A stretch of 64,000 bases of DNA from Gudongella sp034006985 (GCA_034006985.1 JAVERT010000002.1:124001-188000), one strand, 5' to 3'; counted from the stretch's first letter, positions 42,896 through 52,165 are shown. Program-made: numbers and translations. The notes: generated from the letters alone by a model not told the origin.

Positions 42896-43210
42896 ATGCA
42901 TGTAAAAAAAGGAGATACAGTAGTTGTTGTATCAGGTAAAGATAGAGGCAAAATTGGTAAAATTATGTTAGCAGTTCCTAAAGATAATAGAGTAGTCGTT
43001 GAAGGCGTCAACATGATTACTAAACATAGAAAACCACAAGGGCCAACAAAACCAGGAGGAATCCTAAAGTATGAGGGACCAATAAATGTATCAAAAGTTA
43101 TGATGTACTGCCCAAAAGATAAAATGGGAGTTAGAGTTAGTACAAGAATAGAAAAAGATGGAAGTAAAACTAGAGTATGCAAAAAATGCGGAGAAGTATT
43201 AGATAAATAA
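42896..43210 (+). CDS. rplX: 50S ribosomal protein L24
   Basis: The 104-residue KOW protein has MHVKKGDTVVVVSGKDRGK. Its C-terminal part has a cysteine in MMYCPKDK and a CKKC pair, the zinc-capable form of L24. Confidence 0.96.
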   Translation: MHVKKGDTVVVVSGKDRGKIGKIMLAVPKDNRVVVEGVNMITKHRKPQGPTKPGGILKYEGPINVSKVMMYCPKDKMGVRVSTRIEKDGSKTRVCKKCGEVLDK

Positions 43211-43234
43211 TCACTTGAGAAAGGAGGTAATGGA

Positions 43235-43777
43235 ATGACTTCCAGATTAAAGATAAAGTACCAAGATGAAGTAGTTAAAGACATGATGGAAAAATTCAAT
43301 TACGATAGTGTAATGCAAGTTCCAAAGGTTGAAAAAGTTGTAATAAACATGGGAGTAGGAGAAGCAAGAGACAATCCAAAAGCGCTTGAATCAGCATTAA
43401 AAGAACTTCAAATTATAACTGGACAAAAACCTCTTGTAACACAAGCAAAAAAATCCATAGCGAACTTTAAATTAAGGGAAGGTATGAAGATTGGTGCGAA
43501 GGTTACACTTAGAGGAGATAGAATGTATGACTTCTTAGATAAATTAATGAATATTGCCCTACCAAGAGTAAGAGACTTTAGAGGTGTTAGTGAAACATCA
43601 TTTGATGGCAGGGGGAATTATGCCCTTGGAATCAAAGAACAACTTATTTTTCCTGAGATAGAATACGATATGGTAGACTCCATTAGAGGACTTGATATTG
43701 TAATCGTTACTACAGCACTAACAGACGAAGAAGCTAGAGTGTTCTTAGAAAAAATGGGAATGCCCTTTAAAAAATAA
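43235..43777 (+). CDS. rplE: 50S ribosomal protein L5
   Basis: The 180-residue product has VEKVVINMGVGEA, TGQKPLVTQAKKSIANFKLR and the DFRGVSETSFDGRGNY signature. It binds 5S rRNA. Confidence 0.98.
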   Translation: MTSRLKIKYQDEVVKDMMEKFNYDSVMQVPKVEKVVINMGVGEARDNPKALESALKELQIITGQKPLVTQAKKSIANFKLREGMKIGAKVTLRGDRMYDFLDKLMNIALPRVRDFRGVSETSFDGRGNYALGIKEQLIFPEIEYDMVDSIRGLDIVIVTTALTDEEARVFLEKMGMPFKK

Positions 43778-43792
43778 TAAGGAGGGGAAAGC

Positions 43793-43978
43793 ATGGCAAA
43801 GAAATCAATGATTGCTAAACAACAAAGAAAGCAAAAGTTTAGCACACAAGAATATAATAGATGTAAAATATGTGGTAGACCTCATGCTTATTTAAGGAAA
43901 TATGGAGTATGTCGTATCTGTTTCCGCGAATTAGCTTATAAAGGTCAAATACCTGGCGTTAGAAAAGCTAGCTGGTAA
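43793..43978 (+). CDS. rpsN: 30S ribosomal protein S14, type Z (zinc)
   Basis: The 61-residue short form has CKICGRPHAYLRKYG and CRICFRELA, giving two CXXC zinc pairs. This is the C+ S14 usual in Firmicutes. Confidence 0.98.
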   Translation: MAKKSMIAKQQRKQKFSTQEYNRCKICGRPHAYLRKYGVCRICFRELAYKGQIPGVRKASW

Positions 43979-44007
43979 TCTTAAGATTATGAAAGGAGGT
44001 AACAATT

Positions 44008-44403
44008 ATGATGACAGACCCAATCGCGGATATGTTAACCAGAATTAGAAATGCAAACAATGCTAAACATGATTCTGTCGATGTTCCCGCTTCAAATATA
44101 AAGAAGGAAGTTGCTAAGATTCTTTTAAATGAAGGGTTTATTAAGGGCTTTGATGTAATCGAAGATGCAAAACAAGGCATTATTAGAATAGATTTAAAAT
44201 ATGGTAAGAATAGTGAAAAAGTAATCAGTGGTATTAAAAGAATATCTAAACCAGGATTAAAAGTATATGTAAAGAATAACGAAATCCCAAGAGTGCTTGG
44301 TGGATTAGGAATTGCAGTTTTATCTACTTCTAAAGGTATGATGACTGATAAACAAGCGCGTAGTGAAAATGTGGGTGGAGAAGTAGTTTGTTACGTATGG
44401 TAA
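44008..44403 (+). CDS. rpsH: 30S ribosomal protein S8
   Basis: The 131-residue product has MTDPIADMLTRIRNAN and the C-terminal GIAVLSTSKGMMTDKQAR. Two adjacent ATG codons (44008, 44011) follow GGAGGTAACAATT, and either could start. Confidence 0.97.
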   Translation: MMTDPIADMLTRIRNANNAKHDSVDVPASNIKKEVAKILLNEGFIKGFDVIEDAKQGIIRIDLKYGKNSEKVISGIKRISKPGLKVYVKNNEIPRVLGGLGIAVLSTSKGMMTDKQARSENVGGEVVCYVW

Positions 44404-44438
44404 TAAATTACTAGATTAATGGAACAGGAGGTGCACTC

Positions 44439-44978
44439 ATGTCAAGAATAGGTTTAAAACCAATTACTATACCAAGTGGAGTTGAAGTAAAAGTAAATGA
44501 AGATAATTTGGTAGAGGTAAAGGGACCAAAAGGTCAACTATCACAACAAATTAGTCCAGAGATGGCTATAACTATAGAAGATGGCGTATTAAGTGTTGCG
44601 AGACCATCAGAAATCAAGAAACACAAATCCTTACACGGACTATCTAGAACATTGATATGGAATATGGTTGAAGGTGTAACTGAAGGTTACTCCAAGACAT
44701 TAGATATAGTCGGAACAGGATATAGAGCTGCAAAGCAAGGGAATAAATTAGTTCTTACATTAGGTTATTCACACCCAATAGAATTGGATGATCCTAATGG
44801 AATTGAAGTTGAAGTTCCTGCAGCAAATAAAATAATTGTCAAAGGAATTAACAAACAATTAGTGGGAAATTATGCTTCGAAAATCAGAGATTATAGAAAA
44901 CCAGAGCCATATAAAGGTAAAGGGATTAAATATACTGATGAAATTGTTAGACGAAAAGTAGGGAAAACAGGTAAGTAG
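44439..44978 (+). CDS. rplF: 50S ribosomal protein L6
   Basis: The 179-residue product has MSRIGLKPITIPSGV and the C-terminal signature PEPYKGKGIKY. Confidence 0.98.
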   Translation: MSRIGLKPITIPSGVEVKVNEDNLVEVKGPKGQLSQQISPEMAITIEDGVLSVARPSEIKKHKSLHGLSRTLIWNMVEGVTEGYSKTLDIVGTGYRAAKQGNKLVLTLGYSHPIELDDPNGIEVEVPAANKIIVKGINKQLVGNYASKIRDYRKPEPYKGKGIKYTDEIVRRKVGKTGK

Positions 44979-44994
44979 AAGGGAGTGAACAAAT

Positions 44995-45357
44995 TTGCTA
45001 AAGAAAATTGATAAAAATAAGACTAGACAAGTTAGACATACTAGAGTAAGGCAAAGAGTAACGGGCACTCCTGTAAAGCCAAGATTAAACATCTATAGAA
45101 GTGGAAGTCATATCTACGCACAAATTATTGATGATATCGCAGGCAATACATTGGCAGCAGCTTCTACTTTGGACAAATCTTTAAACCTTACTTCTACTAA
45201 AAATAAAGAAGCAGCTAAAGCAGTTGGAATTGCAATAGCTAAAATAGCTCTTGATAAAGGAATCGAGGAGGTTGTTTTCGATAGAGGAGGCTACCTATAC
45301 CACGGAAGAGTAAAAGAGCTTGCTGATGGAGCAAGAGAAGCTGGACTTAAATTTTAA
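44995..45357 (+). CDS. rplR: 50S ribosomal protein L18
   Basis: The 120-residue product has TPVKPRLNIYRSGSHIYAQI and VVFDRGGYLYHGRVKELADG. It binds 5S rRNA. The start is TTG, 10 bases after AAGGGA; no better ATG precedes the conserved part. Confidence 0.95.
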   Translation: MLKKIDKNKTRQVRHTRVRQRVTGTPVKPRLNIYRSGSHIYAQIIDDIAGNTLAAASTLDKSLNLTSTKNKEAAKAVGIAIAKIALDKGIEEVVFDRGGYLYHGRVKELADGAREAGLKF

Positions 45358-45374
45358 TAAAAGGAGGGGAATAA

Positions 45375-45881
45375 ATGAATCGTTTATTTATAGATTCTAG
45401 TGAATTTGATTTAAAAGAAAGAGTAGTTAATATAAATCGTGTTACTAAAGTTGTTAAAGGCGGTAGAAACTTTAGATTTAGTGCATTAGTAGTCGTTGGA
45501 GATGAAAATGGACATGTTGGAGTTGGAATGGCTAAGGCTCTAGAAGTACCTGAGGCTATAAGAAAAGCTATTCAAGATGCAAAAAAACATATAGTTGAAG
45601 TGCCTTTAGTTGGAACAACTATCCCTCATGAAATTACAGGCGTTTATGGAGCAGGACGAGTTCTGCTTAAACCATCTAAAGAAGGTACTGGAGTAATTGC
45701 AGGTGGTGCTGTTCGTGCTGTATGTGAGTTAGTTGGTATTAGAGATATTAGAACAAAATCACTTGGATCTAATAATCCTAGAAATGTTGTTAATGCAACT
45801 ATGGAAGCTCTTCAAGGATTAAAGAAGGTTGAGGATGTTGCACGACTTAGAGGAAAAACAGTAGAAGAAATACTAGGTTAA
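45375..45881 (+). CDS. rpsE: 30S ribosomal protein S5
   Basis: The 168-residue product has RVTKVVKGGRNFRFSALVVV and the GTGVIAGGAVRAVCELVG segment. It works with S4 in decoding fidelity. Confidence 0.98.
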   Translation: MNRLFIDSSEFDLKERVVNINRVTKVVKGGRNFRFSALVVVGDENGHVGVGMAKALEVPEAIRKAIQDAKKHIVEVPLVGTTIPHEITGVYGAGRVLLKPSKEGTGVIAGGAVRAVCELVGIRDIRTKSLGSNNPRNVVNATMEALQGLKKVEDVARLRGKTVEEILG

Positions 45882-45893
45882 GGGGGGAGAAAA

Positions 45894-46070
45894 ATGACTA
45901 TGCTTAAAATCAAGTTGGTTAAAAGTCCCATCGGTAGACCTGCTACACATAGAAAAACAGTCGAAGCCCTTGGATTAAGGAGAATTGGTCACGTAGTGGA
46001 AAAGAATGATACCCCTCAAATTAGAGGTATGATACATCAAATAGACTACATGGTTGAGGTTATAGACTAA
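45894..46070 (+). CDS. rpmD: 50S ribosomal protein L30
   Basis: The 58-residue gene lies between rpsE and rplO with AGGGGGGAGA before ATG 45894. The product has LKIKLVKSPIGRPATHRKT and LGLRRIGHVVEKND, the L30 signature. An inner ATG two codons on is an alternative start. Confidence 0.96.
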   Translation: MTMLKIKLVKSPIGRPATHRKTVEALGLRRIGHVVEKNDTPQIRGMIHQIDYMVEVID

Positions 46071-46087
46071 TAAAGGAGGTGTACGGA

Positions 46088-46537
46088 TTGAAACTAAATG
46101 ATTTAAAACCAAATGCTGGAGGCGGAAGTAAAGCCAGAAAAAGACTTGGTAGAGGAATTGGTTCTGGAACTGGAAAAACATCAGGTAAAGGACATAAGGG
46201 CCAAAATGCAAGATCTGGTGGAGGAGTTAGACCTGGATTTGAAGGAGGGCAAATGCCTTTATTCAGAAGAACTCCAAAGAGAGGTTTTACAAATATATTC
46301 GCAAAAGAATTCGCAATAGTTAATATTGAAGATTTAAATAGATTTGAAACTGACACAGTTATAACACCTGAGTTATTATACCAAGAGGGTGTAGTTAAAC
46401 AAGGGAAAGCCAAAGATGGACTTAAGGTTCTTGGAGATGGAGAATTAACTGTTAAATTAACAGTACAAGCTCATAAATTTAGCAAAACTGCTGCTGAGAA
46501 GATAGAAGCTGCAGGAGGAAAGGTTGAGGTGATTTAA
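46088..46537 (+). CDS. rplO: 50S ribosomal protein L15
   Basis: The 149-residue product starts MKLNDLKPNAGG, the family N-terminus, from TTG 46088. AAAGGAGGTG lies just upstream, and the GTG at 46079 is inside it. Gly-rich RGIGSGTGKTSGKGHKGQNA and GGQMPLFRRTPKRGF follow. Confidence 0.96.
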   Translation: MKLNDLKPNAGGGSKARKRLGRGIGSGTGKTSGKGHKGQNARSGGGVRPGFEGGQMPLFRRTPKRGFTNIFAKEFAIVNIEDLNRFETDTVITPELLYQEGVVKQGKAKDGLKVLGDGELTVKLTVQAHKFSKTAAEKIEAAGGKVEVI

Positions 46538-47812
46538 ATGCTTTCAACTTTGAGAGATGCTTGGAAGATTCCCGACCTAAGAAAAAAGATGACATTTACT
46601 ATTTTGATGCTATTAGTAGTTAGATTAGGAGCTGCTGTACCTGTTCCTTTTATGAATAAAGAGATTATTGGGAGCATATTCAACTCTAGTCAAGGAGGGG
46701 TGCTACAATTTCTTGATATGATGGCTGGAGGAACATTTAGTAGTTATAGTATATTTGCTGCAAATATTTATCCATATATCACGGCATCAATAATACTTCA
46801 ACTTTTAACTATTGCTATTCCTAAGTTAGAGGAATTAGCAAGAGAAGGAGAAGAAGGTAAAAAGAAAATTAATAGATATACAAGATACGGAGCGATTGCA
46901 TTAGCAGCTATACAAGCTATCGGATATACTTTCGGGTTATTCAGAAGTGCTTTGGAGACTACTAATAGTATGCAAACCGTAATAGTAATCTTATCGATAG
47001 TCGCTGGAACTGCATTTCTTATGTGGATTGGAGAATTAATTACTGAAAAAGGAATTGGAAATGGTATATCACTTTTAATTTTCATAGGTATAATATCTAG
47101 ACTTCCTCATGATTTAATTACTAACTTCAAACTTGTAAGCATTGGACAATTGAGTATTATATCTGTGTTATTATTTGGAATAATAATGCTTCTTATAATT
47201 GCTTTTGTAGTAGCATTGCAACAGGGTGAAAGAAGAATACCAGTTCAATATGCAAAGAGAGTTGTCGGTAGAAAAATGTATGGTGGACAAAGCACTCATA
47301 TTCCTATTAAGGTTTTGATGGCTGGTGTTATTCCAGTAATCTTTGCATCATCATTACTTGCATTGCCTCAAACTGTAGCACTCTTTTCGCAAGGTGGAGT
47401 GACTCAGTGGATAGAAAAATACCTATCACCGGCTGGAGCAGTTGGTATATGGATATACACAGTACTAAATATTATTCTTATAGTATTCTTCACATATTTT
47501 TATACTGCAGTTCAGTTTAATACTGTGGAATACTCAAAGAATCTGCAACAAAATGGAGGTTTTGTTCCTGGAATTAGACCTGGAAGACCAACTTCTGACC
47601 ATTTAAACAAAGTAGTTAATAGAATAACTTTTGTAGGAGGAATGTCTTTAGCGATTTTAGCTACTGCACCTGTACTTTTATCTAAATGGTTTAACATGGA
47701 TATAAATTTTGGGGGAACTGCTATAATAATAGTTGTAGGGGTTGCACTTGAAACAGTTAAGCAAATAGAATCTCAGATGTTGATGAGACATTACAAAGGA
47801 TTTTTAAAATAA
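46538..47812 (+). CDS. secY: preprotein translocase subunit SecY
   Basis: The 424-residue membrane protein has ten predicted hydrophobic segments, an N-terminal RKKMTFTILMLLVVRLGA and conserved GIGNGISLLIFIGI. The PVQYAKR cytoplasmic loop is also present. It is the central pore of the Sec translocon, working with SecE (21520). Its ATG directly abuts the rplO stop. Confidence 0.98.
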   Translation: MLSTLRDAWKIPDLRKKMTFTILMLLVVRLGAAVPVPFMNKEIIGSIFNSSQGGVLQFLDMMAGGTFSSYSIFAANIYPYITASIILQLLTIAIPKLEELAREGEEGKKKINRYTRYGAIALAAIQAIGYTFGLFRSALETTNSMQTVIVILSIVAGTAFLMWIGELITEKGIGNGISLLIFIGIISRLPHDLITNFKLVSIGQLSIISVLLFGIIMLLIIAFVVALQQGERRIPVQYAKRVVGRKMYGGQSTHIPIKVLMAGVIPVIFASSLLALPQTVALFSQGGVTQWIEKYLSPAGAVGIWIYTVLNIILIVFFTYFYTAVQFNTVEYSKNLQQNGGFVPGIRPGRPTSDHLNKVVNRITFVGGMSLAILATAPVLLSKWFNMDINFGGTAIIIVVGVALETVKQIESQMLMRHYKGFLK

Positions 47813-47831
47813 ACTATAGGAGATGATAAAA

Positions 47832-48482
47832 ATGAGATTAGTATTACTAGGTCCTCCAGGAGCAGGTAAAGGTACTCAGGCATCAGCTATAGTGGATAAA
47901 TACAATATTCCACATATATCTACGGGGGATATTTTCAGAGCTAACATAAAAGAAGGAACAGAGCTTGGGAAAGAAGCAAAAGGTTATATGGATAAGGGTA
48001 TTCTAGTTCCAGATGAATTAGTAGTTTCTATAGTAAAAGATAGATTAACTAAGGATGATTGTAAAGAGGGTTTTCTATTAGATGGATTCCCTAGAACAGT
48101 TAATCAAGCTGAAGCATTAGATTCTGAACTTCGCAAAATGGATATAAAACTAGATAGAGTTATTAACATAAACGCATCTGCCGAAATTTTAATAGAACGA
48201 GCAGTTGGAAGAAGAATTTGCAAGGAATGTGGTGCAACATATCATATAAAATTCAATCCTCCTAAAGTAGAAGGAATCTGCGATAAAGATGGAGAAATGC
48301 TTTATCAAAGAGATGATGATAATAAAGAAACTGTATCAACAAGGATAAAAGTTTATATGGAGCAAACAGAGCCCTTAATTGCTTATTACAAGGAGCAAGA
48401 CTTATTACTCGATGTAGATGGTACAAAATCCATTGATGCAATATTTGAAACCATTTCCAAAGCACTCGATAAAATAGTATAA
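47832..48482 (+). CDS. adk: adenylate kinase
   Basis: The 216-residue product has the P-loop GPPGAGKGTQ at residues 7-16, then HISTGDIFR, DGFPRT and a zinc-type lid (CKEC... ICDKDGE). AGGAGA at 47818-47823 with 8-base spacing marks ATG 47832; an ATG at 47823 overlaps the site. It is followed here by a KOW gene rather than map. Confidence 0.96.
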   Translation: MRLVLLGPPGAGKGTQASAIVDKYNIPHISTGDIFRANIKEGTELGKEAKGYMDKGILVPDELVVSIVKDRLTKDDCKEGFLLDGFPRTVNQAEALDSELRKMDIKLDRVININASAEILIERAVGRRICKECGATYHIKFNPPKVEGICDKDGEMLYQRDDDNKETVSTRIKVYMEQTEPLIAYYKEQDLLLDVDGTKSIDAIFETISKALDKIV

Positions 48483-48521
48483 GGATATATCCTTATTAAG
48501 CAACTTAAAGAGGTGAATACA

Positions 48522-48803
48522 ATGGATTCGACTAGTGACATAACCATCGGACAGGTGGTGAAGTCAAAAGCTGGCCGTGATAAAGGAAGAGTTTTCTTAA
48601 TTTACGATATAACAGATGACCAGTATGTTTTTGTGGTAGATGGGGATTTGAGGAAGCTTGATAGTCCAAAGAAGAAAAAAATAAAGCACTTGATCGTTTT
48701 TAATACTGTTATACCTGAATTCAAAGAAAAGGTAGAGAATAGCGTAAAGATAAATAACTCATATATAAGAAAAATTTTAGAGCCTTTCAATAAGAGTTTC
48801 TAA
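48522..48803 (+). CDS. KOW-domain RNA-binding protein (L14e/L6e/L27e-like)
   Basis: The 93-residue protein has TIGQVVKSKAGRDKGRVFLI, a KOW motif, then YVFVVDGDLRKLDSPKKKKIKHL. Similar small proteins lie before infA in many clostridia. Function is unproven; RNA or ribosome binding is inferred. ATG 48522 follows AAAGAGGTG, and the GTG at 48513 lies in the ribosome site. Confidence 0.88.
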   Translation: MDSTSDITIGQVVKSKAGRDKGRVFLIYDITDDQYVFVVDGDLRKLDSPKKKKIKHLIVFNTVIPEFKEKVENSVKINNSYIRKILEPFNKSF

Positions 48804-48833
48804 ATTTGAGTTGAACAGGAGGTTCGAAATCCA

Positions 48834-49052
48834 ATGGCTAAAGAAGATGTTATAGAGGTCGAAGGTAAGGTAGTTGATGCATTACCAAATGCCATATTTA
48901 AAGTTAAGCTTGAGAACGGACATGAAATTTTAGCTCATATTTCCGGGAAACTTAGGATGAATTATATTAGAATACTTCCGGGAGATACCGTAACAGTTGA
49001 ACTATCGCCTTACGATTTGACAAAAGGCAGGATAACCTGGCGAAACAAGTAG
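48834..49052 (+). CDS. infA: translation initiation factor IF-1
   Basis: The 72-residue OB-fold protein has EDVIEVEGKVVDALPNAIFK, HISGKLRMNYIRILPGD and ends RITWRNK. It blocks the A site during initiation. Confidence 0.98.
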   Translation: MAKEDVIEVEGKVVDALPNAIFKVKLENGHEILAHISGKLRMNYIRILPGDTVTVELSPYDLTKGRITWRNK

Positions 49053-49069
49053 CAATAGGAGGGATTATT

Positions 49070-49183
49070 ATGAAAGTTAGACCATCTGTAAAGAAGATGT
49101 GTGAAAAATGTAAAATTATTAAACGAAAAGGAAGAGTAATGGTCATCTGTGAAAATCCTAAACATAAACAAAAACAAGGTTAA
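49070..49183 (+). CDS. rpmJ: 50S ribosomal protein L36, zinc form
   Basis: The 37-residue product of ATG 49070 has MKVRPSVKKMCEKCK and ends VICENPKHKQKQG, with the CXXC-C-H zinc ligands. ATAGGAGGG precedes it. The gene lies between infA and rpsM as usual. Confidence 0.97.
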   Translation: MKVRPSVKKMCEKCKIIKRKGRVMVICENPKHKQKQG

Positions 49184-49228
49184 AGGTAAGGGTTAATTGA
49201 TGATTTATAATAGGAGGTGTAGACTTTA

Positions 49229-49591
49229 ATGGCAAGGATTGCAGGAGTAGACTTACCAAGAGATAAAAGAGTTGAAATTGGATTGACATATATATTCGGT
49301 ATTGGTAGACCAAGATCAATAGAAATTCTTAATAAAGCTGGTGTTGATTTAAACACTCGAGTAAAAGACTTAACTGAATCAGAAGTATCAAATTTAAGGG
49401 CAGTAATTGATACTTATCATGTTGAAGGTGATTTAAGAAGAGACGTTGCTTTAAATATCAAAAGACTAAAAGAAATCAACTGCTATAGAGGGATTAGACA
49501 TAAGAGAGGACTTCCAGTAAGAGGTCAAAGAACGAAAACTAATGCAAGGACAAGAAAAGGTCCTAGAAGAATAGTATCTAAGAAAAAATAG
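49229..49591 (+). CDS. rpsM: 30S ribosomal protein S13
   Basis: The 120-residue product has MARIAGVDLPRDKRVEIGL and the C-terminal RGLPVRGQRTKTNARTRKGP. Confidence 0.98.
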   Translation: MARIAGVDLPRDKRVEIGLTYIFGIGRPRSIEILNKAGVDLNTRVKDLTESEVSNLRAVIDTYHVEGDLRRDVALNIKRLKEINCYRGIRHKRGLPVRGQRTKTNARTRKGPRRIVSKKK

Positions 49592-49609
49592 GTAAAGGAG
49601 GGGAACTAC

Positions 49610-50008
49610 ATGGCACCGAAAAAAGGTAAAGCAACACGTGTTAGAAGAAGAGAGCGTAAGAATATTGAAAGAGGACAAGCACATATTTCTTCTACATTTA
49701 ATAATACAATGGTAACTTTAACTGATGTTTCAGGAAATGTTATTGCTTGGGCTAGCGCTGGGCAATTAGGCTTTAGAGGTTCAAGAAAATCCACTCCTTA
49801 TGCCGCTCAACAAGCAGCAGAAGAAGCAGCTAAAAAAGCTATGGAACATGGCCTTAAGGTAGTTGAAGTATTTGTAAAAGGACCAGGGTCAGGGAGAGAA
49901 GCAGCTATAAGATCACTACAAGCATCAGGACTTGAAGTTAGTATGATCAAAGATGTTACTCCGATTCCACACAATGGATGTAGACCACCGAAAAGAAGAA
50001 GAGTTTAA
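49610..50008 (+). CDS. rpsK: 30S ribosomal protein S11
   Basis: The 132-residue product has AHISSTFNNTMVTLTD, GFRGSRKSTPYAAQ and the C-terminal DVTPIPHNGCRPPKRRRV. Confidence 0.98.
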   Translation: MAPKKGKATRVRRRERKNIERGQAHISSTFNNTMVTLTDVSGNVIAWASAGQLGFRGSRKSTPYAAQQAAEEAAKKAMEHGLKVVEVFVKGPGSGREAAIRSLQASGLEVSMIKDVTPIPHNGCRPPKRRRV

Positions 50009-50026
50009 TAGGAGGTGTAAATAGAT

Positions 50027-50650
50027 ATGGCAAGATATACAGGGCCAGTTTGTCGATTGTGTCGTCGAGAGGGAATAAAACTATTTCTAAAAGGAGATAG
50101 ATGTTATACAGATAAATGTGCGATGAACAAAAGAGCATTTGCTCCCGGACAACACGGACAATCAAGAAAAAAAGTAACTGAATATGGTAAACAGTTAAGA
50201 GAAAAACAAAAAGTACGTAGATTCTACGGTTTATCTGAATCTCAAATGCATAAATATTTTGAAATGGCAGATAAAATGAAAGGTGTAACAGGCGACAATC
50301 TATTTAGAATATTAGAATCAAGACTTGACAACGTAGTTTATAGAATGGGTTTTGCTTCATCAAGAGCAGAAGCTAGACAATTAGTAATTCACGGTCATTT
50401 CAATCTAAATGGAAGTAAAGCAGATATTCCTTCATTACTTACAACTGTTGGAGATGTAATTGAAGTAAAAGGGAAAAGTCGTTTAAGCGAAAAATTTAAA
50501 ACATTAGTAGAAAATCACAATGGAAACACACCTCCATGGATTAGTATAGATTTAGAAAACTTAAGAGGAACTAAAATAGCTGAGTCAACCAGAGAAGATA
50601 TTGACATCCCAGTAGAAGAGCATTTAGTTGTAGAGCTATATTCGAAATAA
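50027..50650 (+). CDS. rpsD: 30S ribosomal protein S4, zinc form
   Basis: The 207-residue product starts MARYTGPVCRLCRREGIKLF and has further cysteines in RCYTDKCAMNK, a zinc-binding N-terminus. The S4 RNA-binding domain follows (RLDNVVYRMGFASSRAEARQ). Confidence 0.98.
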   Translation: MARYTGPVCRLCRREGIKLFLKGDRCYTDKCAMNKRAFAPGQHGQSRKKVTEYGKQLREKQKVRRFYGLSESQMHKYFEMADKMKGVTGDNLFRILESRLDNVVYRMGFASSRAEARQLVIHGHFNLNGSKADIPSLLTTVGDVIEVKGKSRLSEKFKTLVENHNGNTPPWISIDLENLRGTKIAESTREDIDIPVEEHLVVELYSK

Positions 50651-50715
50651 TCGATATAGTTGTATTAGTTGCCCTCGTCCGTTAAAAATTTAAAAATCAA
50701 GGAGGGTTATGCTTA

Positions 50716-51663
50716 ATGATAGAAATAGAAAAACCTAGAATTGAGATCATAGATTTAAGTGAAGATGGAAGCTATGGGAAGTTTGTAGTAGAGCCACTTG
50801 AGAGAGGTTATGGTACAACACTTGGTAACTCTTTAAGAAGAGTTTTGCTTTCATCATTACCAGGTGCCGCGATATCATCAGTAAAAATCCAAGGAGTACT
50901 TCATGAATTTACAACTATTCCAGGAGTGCTTGAAGATGTACCTGAAATGATCCTTAATATAAAGGAAATCGCAGCAAAAATGTATACTGATGAACCAGTT
51001 ACTATAATTATAGATGTAGAAGGACCTAAAACTGTCACAGCTGGAGATATAGCTACTGGAATGGAAGTTGAAATTGTAAATAAAGATCAGTATATTGCTA
51101 CCGTAAATGAAGATGGAAAGCTTTATATTGAATTAGAATTAATAAAAGGTAGAGGATATTCAGTAGCTGAAAAGAACAAAAAAGAGGGGCAAGTTGTTGG
51201 TGTGATACCTGTAGACTCATCCTTTACACCTGTAAGCAAAGTTAATTATCAAGTTGAGAATACTAGAGTTGGTCAAATTACAGATTATGACAAACTAGTA
51301 CTTGAAGTGTGGACTAATGGAACTATGGGTGCTGATGAAGCAACCTCATTAGGAGCAAAGATATTAACAGAGCATCTTAATCTATTCATTGAATTGACAG
51401 ATCATGTAAATGATGTAGAGATAATGGTAGAAAAAGAAGAGGACAAAAAAGAAAAAGTACTTGAGATGACTGTAGAGGATTTAGACTTATCAGTTAGAAG
51501 TTATAACTGTTTAAAGAGAGCCGCAATAAATACCGTTGAAGAGCTCACTCAAAAAACTGAAGACGATATGATGAAAGTTAGAAACCTTGGGAAGAAATCA
51601 TTAGAGGAAGTTGAAAAGAAACTTGCTGATCTTGGATTAGGTTTAAAATCGTCTGAAGAGTAG
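50716..51663 (+). CDS. rpoA: RNA polymerase alpha subunit
   Basis: The 315-residue product has the N-terminal dimerisation domain (ERGYGTTLGNSLRRVLLSSL) and a C-terminal helix-hairpin-helix domain (VRSYNCLKRAAINTVEELTQ, RNLGKKSLEEV) that contacts UP elements and activators. GGAGGG stands 9 bases before the ATG. Confidence 0.98.
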   Translation: MIEIEKPRIEIIDLSEDGSYGKFVVEPLERGYGTTLGNSLRRVLLSSLPGAAISSVKIQGVLHEFTTIPGVLEDVPEMILNIKEIAAKMYTDEPVTIIIDVEGPKTVTAGDIATGMEVEIVNKDQYIATVNEDGKLYIELELIKGRGYSVAEKNKKEGQVVGVIPVDSSFTPVSKVNYQVENTRVGQITDYDKLVLEVWTNGTMGADEATSLGAKILTEHLNLFIELTDHVNDVEIMVEKEEDKKEKVLEMTVEDLDLSVRSYNCLKRAAINTVEELTQKTEDDMMKVRNLGKKSLEEVEKKLADLGLGLKSSEE

Positions 51664-51687
51664 AATTTTGCAAAAGGAGGGATAAAT

Positions 51688-52029
51688 GTGACAACACTAA
51701 GAAAACTTGGTCGTCCCACTGCTCATAGAAAAGCAATGTTGAGAAATCAAGTAACTTCATTATTAAGGGAAGAAAAGATAGAAACTACAGTAACTAGAGC
51801 AAAAGAAACTAAGCGAATGGCAGAAAAAATGATAACTCTTGCAAAAAGAGGAGATTTGCATGCTAGACGTCAAGCTTTGGCTTATGTATACGATGAAACT
51901 GTAGTGAAAAAATTATTTGATGAAATAGGTCCTAAGTATGCTGATAGAAATGGTGGATATACCAGAGTATTAAAACTAGGTCCTCGCCGTGGTGACGGAG
52001 CAGAAATTGCAATACTAGAATTGGTGTAA
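51688..52029 (+). CDS. rplQ: 50S ribosomal protein L17
   Basis: The 113-residue product has GRPTAHRKAMLRNQVTSLL and the C-terminal GGYTRVLKLGPRRGDGAEIA. The start is GTG 51688, after AAAGGAGGGATAAAT. Last gene of the S10-spc-alpha series. Confidence 0.97.
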   Translation: MTTLRKLGRPTAHRKAMLRNQVTSLLREEKIETTVTRAKETKRMAEKMITLAKRGDLHARRQALAYVYDETVVKKLFDEIGPKYADRNGGYTRVLKLGPRRGDGAEIAILELV

Positions 52030-52035
52030 ATCCAG

Positions 52036-52063
52036 AGGGATTAAGTTGAAACTTAGTCCCTTT
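52036..52063 (+). terminator. hairpin after rplQ, likely terminator
   Basis: AGGGATTAAGT and ACTTAGTCCCT form an 11-bp stem (one G-T) around TGAA, followed by TTTAGCTTTA, a weak T run. It closes the ribosomal superoperon. Confidence 0.65.
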
Positions 52064-52165
52064 AGCTTTAGCAAAGAAATTTTTTATCAGATATTTTAAG
52101 TGAGATTTCTTTGAAACTCAGAACAATAAATTTTATATATAGAAAAAAGTAGAACTTTCCTAGTC

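Noticed and set aside
48481..48495. Short AAGGATATATCCTT palindrome after adk
   Set aside because: It is too short and AT-rich and lacks a T run. It is unlikely to terminate between adk and the KOW gene of the same operon.
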